Source of the DNA: Alloalcanivorax dieselolei B5
GTDB lineage: Bacteria; Pseudomonadota; Gammaproteobacteria; Pseudomonadales; Alcanivoracaceae
Reading direction: 5' to 3'
DNA: 64,000 nt
Assembly (NCBI RefSeq): GCF_000300005.1
Contig: NC_018691.1
Coordinates: forward strand, 620,001 to 684,000
The notes under the pieces were generated by a model that had not been told where the DNA came from, did no database searches, and saw only the letters and a list, made by a program, of their open reading frames with translations. Shown piece by piece: positions 32,877 through 42,230 of this stretch; the first letter of the stretch is position 1, and each line of letters opens with the position of its first letter. The translations under genes and the position numbers were made by a program.

Positions 32877-33310
32877 AAGTGTTGTTGCAACGAGTGCGCG
32901 AAGCCCGTGTGGAAGTGGCGGGGGAAAATATCGGCTGTATTGGACAGGGTCTGCTGGTGTTCGTCGGTGTGGAGCGGGGGGATGAGCCTGACACGGCCCG
33001 GCGGCTGGCGGAACGGCTGGTTGGTTACCGGGTGTTCGCCGATGCGGAGGGCAAGATGAATCGGGATGTCCGCGATGTGGCCGGAGAGGTACTGGCGGTC
33101 TCCCAGTTCACCCTGGCGGCGGATACCCGCAAAGGGCGTCGGCCCGGCTTTTCCGGCGCCGCGGAACCGGAGCTGGGATTGCGCCTGTACCAGGCGTTCG
33201 TCGAAGCCTTGCGGGCTCACCAGGTACCGGTGGCCACCGGCCGCTTCGGCGCCGACATGCAGGTGCATTTAGTCAACGATGGGCCGGTGACTTTTCTTCT
33301 GGAGCTGTGA
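32873..33310 (+). CDS. dtd: D-aminoacyl-tRNA deacylase
   Basis: A 145-residue enzyme that hydrolyses D-amino acids from mischarged tRNAs. The two family motifs are present: SQFTLAADTRKGRRPGF in the middle, and the cross-dimer NDGPVTFLLE at the end. GTG start overlapping the pip stop by four bases, as commonly seen for this gene pair. Confidence 0.96.
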   Translation: MKVLLQRVREARVEVAGENIGCIGQGLLVFVGVERGDEPDTARRLAERLVGYRVFADAEGKMNRDVRDVAGEVLAVSQFTLAADTRKGRRPGFSGAAEPELGLRLYQAFVEALRAHQVPVATGRFGADMQVHLVNDGPVTFLLEL

Positions 33311-33361
33311 TCCCGGTCAGGTTGCGTTTTGTAAATGGACCTTTTTTACGTGACACCCGTA

Positions 33362-33389
33362 TTGCAATGGGAAACCCCTGGTTTATGAT
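33362..33389 (+). promoter_or_regulatory. Predicted sigma-70 promoter of the DUF3015 gene
   Basis: TTGCAA (33362-33367) and TATGAT (33384-33389) with a 16-bp spacer. A start near 33396 gives a leader of about 77 nt ending in AGGAG (33461-33465). Confidence 0.55.
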
Positions 33390-33472
33390 GATTTGCATGC
33401 TCCCGGGGATCGTCGATGGGGGCCAAGGCAAGTTCCTTAGGGACGATGGTAAAAAATATCAGGAGATCAAAG

Positions 33473-33952
33473 ATGAAAAAAACGCTTCTTGCTGCTGCAC
33501 TGATGGGTGCTTCCTTCTCCGCTCACGCCGTGGCTCCGGGTGGCCCGGGCTGTGGTTGGGGTAACCTGTTGTTCGAAGGCAAATCCGGCCTGCCGATGCA
33601 CATTCTGGCCACCACTTTCAACGGTACCTCCGGTAACGCGACTTTCGGTATGACTTCCGGCACCAACGGTTGTGACACCAACGGTGCTCTGACCTACAGC
33701 GGTGAAAGTCTGCTGGGTATGAACGGCGTGATGGAAGAAGTGGCCCAGGACATGGCGGTGGGTGAAGGTGAAGCTCTGACCGCGCTGTCTGTTTCCATCG
33801 GTGTGGACGCGTCGGATCGCGCTCACTTCAACAGCCTTATGCATCAGAACTTTGCCTCCATCTTCCCGAGCCAGGACGTTACTGCCGCGGAAGTGATGCA
33901 GCAAATCAATATGGTAATGAGCCAGGACCAACAACTGGCCAAGTACGTATAA
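33473..33952 (+). CDS. DUF3015 family secreted protein
   Basis: A 159-residue protein with a signal peptide (MKKTLLAAALMGASFSAHA) and a short two-Cys mature domain (GPGCGWGNLLFEGKSGLPMHILATTFNGTSGNATFGMTSGTNGCDTNG). The family is found next to DUF4105 genes. The function is unknown. Gly-, Ser- and Thr-rich and Lys-poor, consistent with a periplasmic or outer-membrane-associated protein. AGGAG and the signal peptide fix the start at 33473. Confidence 0.88.
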   Translation: MKKTLLAAALMGASFSAHAVAPGGPGCGWGNLLFEGKSGLPMHILATTFNGTSGNATFGMTSGTNGCDTNGALTYSGESLLGMNGVMEEVAQDMAVGEGEALTALSVSIGVDASDRAHFNSLMHQNFASIFPSQDVTAAEVMQQINMVMSQDQQLAKYV

Positions 33953-33961
33953 GTGCTTGAC

Positions 33962-33984
33962 GGCCCCGCTGCTTCGGCGGGGCC
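33962..33984 (+). terminator. Hairpin between the DUF3015 and DUF4105 genes
   Basis: GGCCCCGC / GCGGGGCC stem, 8 bp, with a 7-nt loop containing TTCG. Only scattered T follow (CTCGTTTCACGCTTTTC), so it probably lowers rather than blocks transcription of the next gene and could explain different dosage of the two proteins. Confidence 0.65.
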
Positions 33985-34023
33985 CTCGTTTCACGCTTTT
34001 CTTTTTTCCTGCCAGGATGTGCC

Positions 34024-35868
34024 ATGCGCACTGGAGTTCTGTGCGCCCTCGCGGGCCTGTTCCTGATCCTGTCCGATACCGTTGCCGCCGCGCAAAGCCG
34101 GGAGCACCTTGCCCGGGAGCCGCGCTGGCAGGCCTTGCTGCATATTAATCCGGGCGCCACCCTTCGTGATCGCCACCGCAGCTATGTGGACGACGATAAT
34201 TTTTTCCTCTCCGACACCGGCAAGGATGATCCGCTGGCGGAACTGAATGCCTCCATTGAGGCATTGCGGCCGGCACAGGCGCCGGAGCGTTGCCGTTTCC
34301 CTGCCCGCTATCGCTTTTTTGCCGAGCACTTGGGTTGGGAAGAGAGTGGTTGGCAGGAGAGTGCGCCTTTCGCTCATTGCGACGAGTATATGGAATGGCG
34401 CCAATCGGTTCAGGCGAACCGGGCCGTGCTGGTCTTTCCCGCCGCCTACCTGAACAGCCCTTCTTCCATGTTCGGCCACACCTTGTTACGGCTGGATCAG
34501 ACCGGCGACGGGACGGTCTGGCTGTCCTGGGCGGTCAATTTCGGCGCCATGACCTCGGAGCAGGACAACTCCCTGTTCTACATATACCGTGGCCTGGCCG
34601 GGGGCTATCCAGGGCGCTTCACCCTGGTGCCCTATGTGCAGAAAATCCAGGAATACTCCCACATGGAAAACCGGGACATCTGGGAGTACGACCTGACCCT
34701 GAATCAGGAAGAGATTGATTGGGTTATTGAGCATTTGTGGGAACTCAAGGACATCAATTTCGACTATTACTTTTTCGACGAGAATTGCTCGTTCCGGCTG
34801 CTGGAACTGGTGGAAGTGGCCCGGCCTGGCACCGGCTTGCTGGACAAATGGCGGTTCGCCGAACTGCCGGTCAATACGGTGCGGGCTCTGGACGATAAGG
34901 ACCTGATCGAACAGCGCCATTATCGACCGTCCAAGGCGCAGGAGCTGGAAGCCCTGGTGGCGGAGATGACGGTGGCGGAACGGCGCCTCTCCCGCCGTCT
35001 CGCCGATGATCCGGATTTGGCGCAAAGCGCGGAATTTCAGGCCTACCCGCCGCCGCGGCAGGCGCTGATGGCGCAAACCGCTTACCGCCATGTACGGTTT
35101 ATCCATCGCAAGGAGGAACGTACCGAGGACGTGGCCAAGCGCTCCTTCGCCTTGCTGGGCCTGATGAGCCGCCTGCCGACGGCGACACCGCCTCGGGTGC
35201 AGCCGCAGCGCCCCCCGGAAGAGGGGCATGGCACCAAAATGCTGGGCGTCTCCGGCGGCCAATGGGGCGCGGACGATTACGGTCAGCTCACCTGGCGGAT
35301 GACCTACCATGACCTGCTGGATAACCGCCGAGGCTTTCTTGACGGCGCGCAGATCGAGGGGCTGGGGGTTACCTTGCGCAGTACTGAAAGTCAGGCGGTG
35401 AAACTGGAACGTCTGGACCTAGTCAGTATTCGCTCGCTGAGCCCCCGGGACACTTTCTCCAAGCCGTTGAGCTGGTATGTGGAAGGTGGGCTGGAACGGG
35501 CCTGGGCGCAAGGGCGCAGGCTGACCCGGTATGTTCAGGGCGGTGCCGGCCTCAGCTGGCGCTGGCAGGGCTGGCAACCCTATATGCTGCTCAGCGCCCG
35601 GGCGGAAAACAACAGCGCTTTCAGCACCTGGATTACTCCGGGCGGGGGCGCCGAGGCCGGGTTGCTTTACAACACCGGCGCCTGGCAGTGGCAACTCAGC
35701 AGTGCCGGGCATTACTTTACCAACGACGAATACCGGCATCGTTCCCGGCTCAGCGCTCACTACGCGCTGGGGCGTCAGCATGGTCTGCGCGCCTCCCTGG
35801 AACGCGAAGGCTGGCGTGGTGACAGCGACACCGGTTTCAATCTGGAGTGGCGATGGTATTACGACTGA
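34024..35868 (+). CDS. DUF4105 / Lnb N-terminal-like periplasmic protein
   Basis: A 614-residue secreted protein (signal peptide MRTGVLCALAGLFLILSDTVAAA). The N-terminal half carries the DUF4105/Lnb-like domain with AYLNSPSSMFGHTLLRLDQ, SWAVNFGAM, FYIYRGLAGGYPGRF, REXWEYDLTL-type and FDENCSFRLLELVEVARP segments, whose His and Cys resemble a papain-like thiol hydrolase site. The C-terminal 250 residues or so look like an outer-membrane beta-barrel (alternating YMLLSARAENNSAF, WQWQLSSAGHYF, ending LEWRWYYD). A role in surface or lipid processing is inferred only. Overlaps the next gene by 16 bp. Confidence 0.82.
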   Translation: MRTGVLCALAGLFLILSDTVAAAQSREHLAREPRWQALLHINPGATLRDRHRSYVDDDNFFLSDTGKDDPLAELNASIEALRPAQAPERCRFPARYRFFAEHLGWEESGWQESAPFAHCDEYMEWRQSVQANRAVLVFPAAYLNSPSSMFGHTLLRLDQTGDGTVWLSWAVNFGAMTSEQDNSLFYIYRGLAGGYPGRFTLVPYVQKIQEYSHMENRDIWEYDLTLNQEEIDWVIEHLWELKDINFDYYFFDENCSFRLLELVEVARPGTGLLDKWRFAELPVNTVRALDDKDLIEQRHYRPSKAQELEALVAEMTVAERRLSRRLADDPDLAQSAEFQAYPPPRQALMAQTAYRHVRFIHRKEERTEDVAKRSFALLGLMSRLPTATPPRVQPQRPPEEGHGTKMLGVSGGQWGADDYGQLTWRMTYHDLLDNRRGFLDGAQIEGLGVTLRSTESQAVKLERLDLVSIRSLSPRDTFSKPLSWYVEGGLERAWAQGRRLTRYVQGGAGLSWRWQGWQPYMLLSARAENNSAFSTWITPGGGAEAGLLYNTGAWQWQLSSAGHYFTNDEYRHRSRLSAHYALGRQHGLRASLEREGWRGDSDTGFNLEWRWYYD

Positions 35869-36689
35869 TGCTGCTGTTGGTGCCGTTGCTGGTGAGCGGA
35901 TGCAGCGGCGTGTTCTTCTATCCGATGAAACCCTGGGCGCAGAATCCGGCCCGTCAGGGACTGGATTATGAGGACGTGATTCTGATCCAGCCGGACGGGT
36001 TGCGTCTGCACGCCTGGTGGCTGCCGGCCCGTGGAGACAGCATCGCCACCGTCTATTACCTGCACGGTAATGGCGAGAACATCAGCACTCATCTGGCCAA
36101 CGTGCAATGGATGCCGGAGCAGGGTTTCAATGTGCTGCTACTGGACTACCGGGGCTATGGCTTGTCGGAAGGTTCCGCCGAGTTGCCGGAGGTGTTCGAT
36201 GACATCCAGCTGGGGCTCGACTGGCTGGTGGCTTCCGGGCGTGCCGAGGGTCAACCGATTATTCTGTTTGGTCAGAGTCTTGGGGCGGCCATGGGAACCC
36301 GGGTGCTGGCGCGGCCGGCCAATGAGGACAAGGTCCAGTGCGTGGTGTTCGAGGGCACCTTCGCCAGCTATCGGGACATTGCCAAGGATGTAATGGGGCG
36401 CAGCTGGTTGCTGTGGCCGTTGCAATGGTTGGTGGTGCCGACGTTGCCACCGCGCGACTGGGATCCGGAAAACAACATTGCCGCTTTGGCACCGCGCCCG
36501 TTACTGATCCTGCACAGCCGGGAAGATCCGGTGATCCCCTATGCGCAGGGCGAGCGCCTGTACCACGCCGCCGAGGCGCCGAAGCTGTTTCAGCCGCTGC
36601 GCGGCGGCCATGGTCAGGGAACGAGGGATCCGGCGGTTCGCGCCCGGATCGTCGATTTCCTGCGCAACAAGGCGTGTCTGGGGCGCTGA
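35853..36689 (+). CDS. Alpha/beta-hydrolase lipoprotein
   Basis: A 278-residue hydrolase with a lipoprotein signal (MVLRLMLLLVPLLVSGC, Cys17) and an alpha/beta-hydrolase core: LHGNGENISTH (oxyanion loop), FGQSLGAAMG (nucleophile Ser), HSREDPVIPY (Asp) and GGHGQGT (His). Related to the BEM46/ABHD17 group, which act as depalmitoylases or esterases in eukaryotes; the substrate here is unknown. ATG 35853 is preferred because GGAG (35844-35847) is 5 nt upstream; GTG 35847 is the alternative. Its TGA touches the tatC stop (TGATCA, 36687-36692). Confidence 0.85.
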   Translation: MVLRLMLLLVPLLVSGCSGVFFYPMKPWAQNPARQGLDYEDVILIQPDGLRLHAWWLPARGDSIATVYYLHGNGENISTHLANVQWMPEQGFNVLLLDYRGYGLSEGSAELPEVFDDIQLGLDWLVASGRAEGQPIILFGQSLGAAMGTRVLARPANEDKVQCVVFEGTFASYRDIAKDVMGRSWLLWPLQWLVVPTLPPRDWDPENNIAALAPRPLLILHSREDPVIPYAQGERLYHAAEAPKLFQPLRGGHGQGTRDPAVRARIVDFLRNKACLGR

Positions 36690-37469
36690 TCACTCGTCCT
36701 TGGCGGAAACGCTGTCGTCTTCCTCTTCCCGCTGCGCCTTTTCCTTCTCGATGAAACGGCCGAAGATCAGACCCACCTCAAACAACAGCCACATCGGGAT
36801 CGCCAGAAGGGTCTGGCTGATAATATCCGGTGGCGTCAGCAGCATGCCAAGCACAAAACAAGCCACCACCACATAGGCCCGTGAGGAGGACAGCTTGGCG
36901 GTGGTGGTGGCGCCGGAGGCGATCAGCAGGACGATGGCGATGGGCAACTCGAAGGCGACACCGAAAGCCAGAAACAGCGCCAGCACGAAATCCAGATAGC
37001 TGCTGATGTCGGTGGATACGGACACGCCTTCCGGGGCCACCGAAGTGAAGAACTGGAACATCAGCGGGAAGACCACGAAGTAGGCGAAAGCGGCGCCGGC
37101 GTAGAACAGCAGCACGCTGCTCAGCAGTAACGGGATCGCCAGCCGTTTTTCATGGCGGTAGAGCCCCGGAGCCACGAAGGCCCAGGCCTGATGCAGGATG
37201 ACCGGGACCGCCACGAAGATGCTCAGATACAGCGTCAGCTTGAACGGTGCCAGGAAGGGCGCGGCCACGCCGGTGGCGATCATGTGGGTGCCCTCGGGCA
37301 TTGCCTGCATGAGGGGCGCGGCGATCAGCGTGTACAGTTCCCGGGAAAAATAAAACAGACACAGGAACACCACTAGAACCGCCACCACTGCCCGCAGCAG
37401 GCGGTTACGCAGTTCCAGAAGGTGAGCGACCAGCGGTTGCGCGGTATCGCCGTGGTGCTCGTCATTCAT
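36690..37469 (-). CDS. tatC: Sec-independent (Tat) translocase subunit TatC
   Basis: A 259-residue protein with six membrane helices that recognises twin-arginine signal peptides. Conserved segments are [32 protein letters not shown]-type [61 protein letters not shown] and [23 protein letters not shown]. The ATG at 37469 overlaps the tatB end by 8 bp. Last gene of a long minus-strand group. Confidence 0.96.
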   Translation of the reverse strand: MNDEHHGDTAQPLVAHLLELRNRLLRAVVAVLVVFLCLFYFSRELYTLIAAPLMQAMPEGTHMIATGVAAPFLAPFKLTLYLSIFVAVPVILHQAWAFVAPGLYRHEKRLAIPLLLSSVLLFYAGAAFAYFVVFPLMFQFFTSVAPEGVSVSTDISSYLDFVLALFLAFGVAFELPIAIVLLIASGATTTAKLSSSRAYVVVACFVLGMLLTPPDIISQTLLAIPMWLLFEVGLIFGRFIEKEKAQREEEDDSVSAKDE

Positions 37470-37857
37470 TGGGTTTGTTCTCCGCCGGGCTGGAAGGGGG
37501 GCGCTCGGAAGAGGCGGGAGTGTCATCCGGAGCGCTCAGATTGGCTTCGCTCTCCGGGGAGGGCTCCGGCTTGCGCCGGGCTTCGGCCACTTCGTGTGGG
37601 GACAGCAGGCTGTCCTTGGCCTTGCGGATGCTGTCTTCGTCCAGCCCCATTTCCCGCATCTGTTTTTCCATGCGCTCGCGCATGTCCATGTTCAACGCTT
37701 CACGTTCCAGCTCGTTGCGCAGGTTATTGAAGGTGGAACGGGCACGGCCGACCCAGTAGCCCAGGGTACGGGCCGCTTTCGGCAGGCGCTCGGGACCCAG
37801 CACCACCAGGGCGATGACAAAAATCAGCAGCAGCTCGGAAAAGCCGACATCGAACAT
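37462..37857 (-). CDS. tatB: Tat translocase subunit TatB
   Basis: A 131-residue protein: short periplasmic end, one membrane helix ([40 protein letters not shown], with the family's GPERLP hinge), an amphipathic helix, and an acidic Pro- and Ser-rich tail. It partners TatC in substrate binding. Confidence 0.95.
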   Translation of the reverse strand: MFDVGFSELLLIFVIALVVLGPERLPKAARTLGYWVGRARSTFNNLRNELEREALNMDMRERMEKQMREMGLDEDSIRKAKDSLLSPHEVAEARRKPEPSPESEANLSAPDDTPASSERPPSSPAENKPNE

Positions 37858-37877
37858 AGGTAGCGGCTCCGCTCAGG

Positions 37878-38105
37878 TCAGACCTGATCCTTGTCCTTTT
37901 CTTTCTGTTCCTGGGTGGTCTCGCTCTGCTCGTCAGCCAGACGTTGCGGGTCCTGCTCATTTTCTCCGTCACGCATGGAGTCCTTGAAGCCCTTGACCGC
38001 GCCGCCGAGATCGTTACCGATGTTGCGCAGCTTCTTGGTTCCGAACAGCAGAACCACGATGGCCAGGACGATGAGCAATTGCCAAATACTGATACCGGAA
38101 AACAT
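37878..38105 (-). CDS. tatA: Tat translocase subunit TatA
   Basis: A 75-residue pore-forming subunit: [44 protein letters not shown] is the classic TatA membrane helix, FGTKKL hinge and amphipathic helix, followed by a charged tail. ATG 38105 is fixed by this homology. Lies 2 bp after hisE and 20 bp before tatB. Confidence 0.96.
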   Translation of the reverse strand: MFSGISIWQLLIVLAIVVLLFGTKKLRNIGNDLGGAVKGFKDSMRDGENEQDPQRLADEQSETTQEQKEKDKDQV

Positions 38106-38107
38106 GA

Positions 38108-38437
38108 TTAATCTCCTCGAGAGGCTTTTTCTTCGTGCCCGGACAGGCCGAAGCGACGCTCCAGTTCCGCCAGCACTTGGTCGGGGTGCAATCCTAGGTG
38201 GGCCAACATGACCATGGAATGAAACCACAGATCGGCGGTTTCACTGATCAAGGCCTGGGCCTCGCCGCCGGCTTCCAGGTCCCGGGCCGCGAGCAGGGTT
38301 TCCACGGCTTCCTCGCCGACTTTCTCCAGGATCCTGTTCAGGCCCTTATGGTACAGACTCGCCACATAGGAACTGTCCGGGGCCGCCCCTTTGCGGGCCT
38401 CCAGGACTTGGTGCAATTGGTTAAGAATATCCGACAT
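38108..38437 (-). CDS. hisE: Phosphoribosyl-ATP pyrophosphatase
   Basis: A 109-residue all-alpha NTP pyrophosphatase of the MazG-like fold, catalysing the second step of histidine synthesis. Motif residues include [31 protein letters not shown] (EExE-type metal site) and [21 protein letters not shown] (ExxD). In many relatives hisI lies directly upstream of hisE; here ubiB comes first and hisI is absent from the locus. Confidence 0.93.
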   Translation of the reverse strand: MSDILNQLHQVLEARKGAAPDSSYVASLYHKGLNRILEKVGEEAVETLLAARDLEAGGEAQALISETADLWFHSMVMLAHLGLHPDQVLAELERRFGLSGHEEKASRGD

Positions 38438-38487
38438 GGTGTCTCCAGTGCAGGCCCGTCAGTGTAGCAAAGTACGGGCCGGTTCAC

Positions 38488-40104
38488 CTACGCGCGCAAC
38501 GACCATGCCAGCAACACGGCGCCGGCGCCGGCCAGGGGCCAGGCCCAGCCGCTGCCGGCCAGCAGCGCGTCGATGCCCGCCAGTAGGCCCAGGGCCACCG
38601 CGCCGACACCCGCCAGGGCGCGGCGGCGATTGCGTCGCAAGTTTAGTGCCAGGCGGAATTCCATGTCCTGTTGCCGTTGCGGGTGATCGCGCAGATTTTC
38701 CAGGGCATCACGCAGCAGGTCCGGCATTTCCGGCAGCTGCGCGGTCCATTCCGGCAGCCGGTTGCGCAGTTTATTGAGGGTGGCGGCTGGGCCGTATTCC
38801 TCCATCATCCACGCTTCCAGCAACGGCCGGCCCACGGTCCAGATATCCAGTTGCGGGTAGATGCTGCGGCCCAGCCCCTCGATATGCACCAGGGTCTTCA
38901 TCAACAGCACATATTGTACCGGCGCCTCGATGTGATATTCCCGGGCCAGATCAAACAGGCGCAGGATCAACGGGGCGAATTCCAACTGTTCCAGGGAGGC
39001 GGAGCGTACCGGCGCCAGCAACTGGGTGGCCTCCTGCTCGAAACGATGGCGATCGATCGGGGCGTTGCTCCATCCCGCCCGGATCACCAGATCCACCAGC
39101 ATCGGGTAATCCTCGCGCATCACCGCCAGGACCATGCGCCCCAGCACGTTGAGGTCATGGCGGGACAGACGTCCGGCAATGGCGCAGTCCACCGCCATAT
39201 ATTGGGGCAGATCCGGGTTGGCCGGATTGACGAAAATATTGCCCGGGTGCATGTCGGCATGGAAGAAATTGTGCCGGAACACCTGGGCGAAGAAGATTTC
39301 CACGCCGCGTTCGGCCAGGGCCCGAGGATCGATACCGGCGGCCTTGATGCGCTCGATATCGTTGACCGGGATACCGTAAATGCGATCGGAGATCATCACC
39401 TGACGGGAGGACACATCCAGGTGCACTTCCGGGATGTGCAGCAGGGAACTGAACAGGAAATGCCGGCGCATGGTCTCGCTGTTACTGGCTTCCTGCTCCA
39501 GGTCCAGTTCGCCACGGATCACGGACTGGTAATCGCGCACCACCCGCACCGGGTGGAAATAGCGGGAATCGGCCCAGAGTTTCTCCAGTATCCGGGCGCC
39601 GAAGCCCATCACCCGCAGATCCCGCTCCACCCTCATTTCGACACCGGGGCGCAGCACCTTGACCACCACCTCACGGCCATCCAGCAAGGTGGCCGGATGC
39701 ACCTGGGCCACCGAGGCGGCGGCCAACGGCCGCTCGTCGAAGGTGGCGAACACCTGATCAAAGGGTTTGGGCAGGTTGGCCTGGACCTTTTGCCGGGCTT
39801 CACCGCCATCGAAGGGCGCCACCTGATCCTGCAGACGCGCCAGGGAGTCGGTCCAGTCCGGAGGCAGCAGATCCCGGCGCGTGGCCATCAACTGGCCGAA
39901 CTTGATGAAGATCGGGCCGAGTTCCTCCAGCGCCAGACGCAGACGTTCGCCTTCGCTGAGGTCGCCGGTACCGCGCCAGCTGGTTGGCACCAGATACTGC
40001 AGAAAGACCAGCAGCGGGCGAATGGGGTGCGCCGGAAGCAGGGACAGCAGACGATAGCGGCACACCACCAGGGTGACCGAGAACAAGCGGGCAAACGGTG
40101 GCAT
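38488..40104 (-). CDS. ubiB: Ubiquinone biosynthesis kinase-like protein UbiB
   Basis: A 538-residue ABC1/UbiB atypical kinase needed for ubiquinone synthesis. It has the family KxGQ motif in FIKFGQLMATRRDLLPPDW (68-71), the Ala-rich AAASVAQVH loop replacing the usual Gly-rich loop, ELDLEQEASN, HADMHPGNIFV (catalytic loop) and the AVDCA position for the metal-binding Asp. The C terminus holds two hydrophobic helices (GVGAVALGLLAGIDALLAG and WAWPLAGAGAVLLAWSL) that anchor it in the membrane. The ATG shares its last-base junction with the ubiJ stop. Confidence 0.95.
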   Translation of the reverse strand: MPPFARLFSVTLVVCRYRLLSLLPAHPIRPLLVFLQYLVPTSWRGTGDLSEGERLRLALEELGPIFIKFGQLMATRRDLLPPDWTDSLARLQDQVAPFDGGEARQKVQANLPKPFDQVFATFDERPLAAASVAQVHPATLLDGREVVVKVLRPGVEMRVERDLRVMGFGARILEKLWADSRYFHPVRVVRDYQSVIRGELDLEQEASNSETMRRHFLFSSLLHIPEVHLDVSSRQVMISDRIYGIPVNDIERIKAAGIDPRALAERGVEIFFAQVFRHNFFHADMHPGNIFVNPANPDLPQYMAVDCAIAGRLSRHDLNVLGRMVLAVMREDYPMLVDLVIRAGWSNAPIDRHRFEQEATQLLAPVRSASLEQLEFAPLILRLFDLAREYHIEAPVQYVLLMKTLVHIEGLGRSIYPQLDIWTVGRPLLEAWMMEEYGPAATLNKLRNRLPEWTAQLPEMPDLLRDALENLRDHPQRQQDMEFRLALNLRRNRRRALAGVGAVALGLLAGIDALLAGSGWAWPLAGAGAVLLAWSLRA

Positions 40105-40733
40105 CAGGGCGTGGAACTCCTTGATAACAAACGCTGAACGCGGGCTTCCAGGCGGTCCACATCACCGCGCAGCTCATCCACGTCCTGGTAGAACTCGTAC
40201 ACGTCCCGGCGCAGCGCCAGCAGGCCGGATTCGTTGCCCAGGTAGTCGCCCACCTGATCGCCGAGGCGGCGAAACGCGTCACGGGCCCAGCCGCCCAGGC
40301 GCATGGCGCCCTGGTGCAGGGTCTGCGCCAGTTCACCGCCCAGCGCCGGTTCCAGCATGGCGCCCCAGTCCAGTTGCAGGTCGCGGGCCAGCTCGCGCAG
40401 GGACTGCAGCAACTCGCGATTGCCCTCGATGCGAACCGGGCCGCCGATGGCACTGGGTTGGCGTTTCCAGTCCAGCAGCAGCGCGGCCAGATCCACCGGA
40501 TTGCCGGTGACGCTGACGTCCGCCGCCGCTTCGCTGCGCAGGTACAGCTCGACGCCGTCCTCCACGATCAGCAGAAACACCGCGGTGCGCGGCAAAGTGC
40601 TGTGTACCGCCAGCAACCGGCCGGCATGCTGGCGCAGCGCGGCGGCGGTTACCGGGTCGCCGCGCAATGCCGTGTTGATGGCCCGCTCCAGGGCGGCCAC
40701 GGCGGTGGTGGAGAGCAGTCCGGGATCCGACAT
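40104..40733 (-). CDS. ubiJ: Ubiquinone biosynthesis accessory factor UbiJ
   Basis: A 209-residue protein with an SCP2-type lipid-binding domain (residues about 20-115: ALERAINTALRGDPVTAAAL ... GNPVDLAALLLDWKRQ) and a C-terminal coiled coil (RRDVYEFYQDVDELRGDVDRLEARVQRLL). UbiJ holds ubiquinone intermediates in the soluble Ubi complex. Its position between ubiE and ubiB is the conserved order, with single-base overlaps on both sides. Confidence 0.93.
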   Translation of the reverse strand: MSDPGLLSTTAVAALERAINTALRGDPVTAAALRQHAGRLLAVHSTLPRTAVFLLIVEDGVELYLRSEAAADVSVTGNPVDLAALLLDWKRQPSAIGGPVRIEGNRELLQSLRELARDLQLDWGAMLEPALGGELAQTLHQGAMRLGGWARDAFRRLGDQVGDYLGNESGLLALRRDVYEFYQDVDELRGDVDRLEARVQRLLSRSSTP

Positions 40734-41491
40734 CAGGCTTTGAACCCCCGGTGCAGGGCCACCACGCCGCCGATCATGTTGAAGTATTCGGTACGCACGA
40801 AACCGGCCTCATCCATCATGCCCTGCAAGGTGTCCTGGTCCGGGTGCATGCGGATCGACTCGGCCAGGTACTGATAGCTGTCGGCGTCGTTCACCACCAG
40901 TTTGCCCAGCCGCGGCCAGACCGCGAAGGAGTACAGGTCATACAGCTTGGCGAAGGGCTTGTTCACCGGTTGCGAGAACTCCAGTACCAACAGACGTCCA
41001 CCGGGCTTGAGCACGCGCAACATGGAGCGCAGGGCCGCGTCCTTGTCGGTGATGTTGCGCAGGCCGAAGGCAATAGTCACGCAATGGAAGCTATTGTCGG
41101 CGAAAGGAAGGCACTCACCATTGACCTGGGCCACTTGTGTGTTGTGTCCGCAGCCCGCGTCATAGAGCCGGTCCCGGCCCACCGCCAACATGGCGTCATT
41201 GATGTCGGCCAGCACCACCTGGCCGGTTTCGCCGGCCAGACGGGAGAATTTGATCGCCAGATCGCCGGTGCCGCCGGCCAGATCAAGGACCCGCTGGCCC
41301 GGGCGCACCCCGGCCAGTTCGATGGTCATGCGTTTGAGGATGCGGTGGCTCCCCATTGAAATCAGGTCGTTCATGACGTCGTATTTGGCCGCCACCGAAC
41401 GGAACACGCCCGCCACCCGCTGTTGCTTTTCCTGCCAGGGAACCTGCTGGTAGCCGAAGTGGGTTACTTTGTCGTCGTTGGCGTCGGTCAT
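40733..41491 (-). CDS. ubiE: Ubiquinone/menaquinone C-methyltransferase UbiE
   Basis: A 252-residue SAM-dependent methyltransferase. It has the UbiE start [45 protein letters not shown], motif [13 protein letters not shown] (about 68-78), and [41 protein letters not shown]. It methylates demethylated quinone precursors. First of the ubiE-ubiJ-ubiB run, overlapping the upstream gene by four bases. Confidence 0.97.
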   Translation of the reverse strand: MTDANDDKVTHFGYQQVPWQEKQQRVAGVFRSVAAKYDVMNDLISMGSHRILKRMTIELAGVRPGQRVLDLAGGTGDLAIKFSRLAGETGQVVLADINDAMLAVGRDRLYDAGCGHNTQVAQVNGECLPFADNSFHCVTIAFGLRNITDKDAALRSMLRVLKPGGRLLVLEFSQPVNKPFAKLYDLYSFAVWPRLGKLVVNDADSYQYLAESIRMHPDQDTLQGMMDEAGFVRTEYFNMIGGVVALHRGFKA

Positions 41492-42228
41492 GGGATGTCC
41501 TTGAACGGAAAAGGGTGCCGGGCGAACAGGCGCGTCATGATCGCGTCCTCGCGGGCCGCCACGCGCTCGAGCAGGGCGGTCACGCTGGGCACCGGTTTCA
41601 TTACCCGGAAACTGCGGTCGATGAAATCATACAGGTTCGAGAAGCCCGCCGCATGAGCGGGTTTGCGCACCAGCCGGAAGGTGGTCTGCAGGGTACGTGA
41701 GCGGATGTAGCGGTCCAGCCGCGGCCCCAGTTCCGCCACCAGCGTGATCTGTTGCCGGCGCGCTCCGTCATCGCCGAGATCGCGGTAGCCGTCGGCATAG
41801 CCGGCCGGGTCCAGCGGCTGATCCAATCGGGGGCCCAGCGTCTGAACCAGGGCTTCATCCAGTTCCTGGGTGAGAATCGCCGCTTCCAGGGCCAGGGCGG
41901 AGGTGGCCATGACCCGGTCGGGCAGCAACTTCAGCGCCTTGGGCAGGGCGCGGCGAATCTCGGTGGCCACCGGCAGCAGATCCTGACCGCCGTAGACGTC
42001 ATCCAGCAGGAAAGTCAGAGCCGGTTGCAGCTGTTGATCGGCGAGCAGGTCGGCGTGGGTATCGGCAAGCCGCTGCCGCTGAGTGGCCCGCAGCCGTTGC
42101 AGGCGGGCCAGGAACACCGCGTCATCGCCATGCTGGCGCAGCTGGAAAAAACGCTCCAGAAAATGGCGCAGGCGAAGGCCGGCGCTAGCGGGTGCGGTGC
42201 CGGTGTCGGAGGTCCGGGAACTGGGCAT
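41488..42228 (-). CDS. FFLEELY-motif-type protein of unknown function
   Basis: A 246-residue, mostly helical, Leu- and Arg-rich protein without signal or membrane segment. [16 protein letters not shown] matches the motif for which a small gammaproteobacterial family (FFLEELY motif proteins) is named, here with FLLDDVY. No catalytic motif is evident. It sits between argA and ubiE with a 4-bp overlap on the ubiE side and a 2-bp gap after argA, hinting at a link to quinone or amino-acid metabolism without proving one. Confidence 0.7.
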   Translation of the reverse strand: MPSSRTSDTGTAPASAGLRLRHFLERFFQLRQHGDDAVFLARLQRLRATQRQRLADTHADLLADQQLQPALTFLLDDVYGGQDLLPVATEIRRALPKALKLLPDRVMATSALALEAAILTQELDEALVQTLGPRLDQPLDPAGYADGYRDLGDDGARRQQITLVAELGPRLDRYIRSRTLQTTFRLVRKPAHAAGFSNLYDFIDRSFRVMKPVPSVTALLERVAAREDAIMTRLFARHPFPFKDIP

Positions 42229-42230
42229 GG

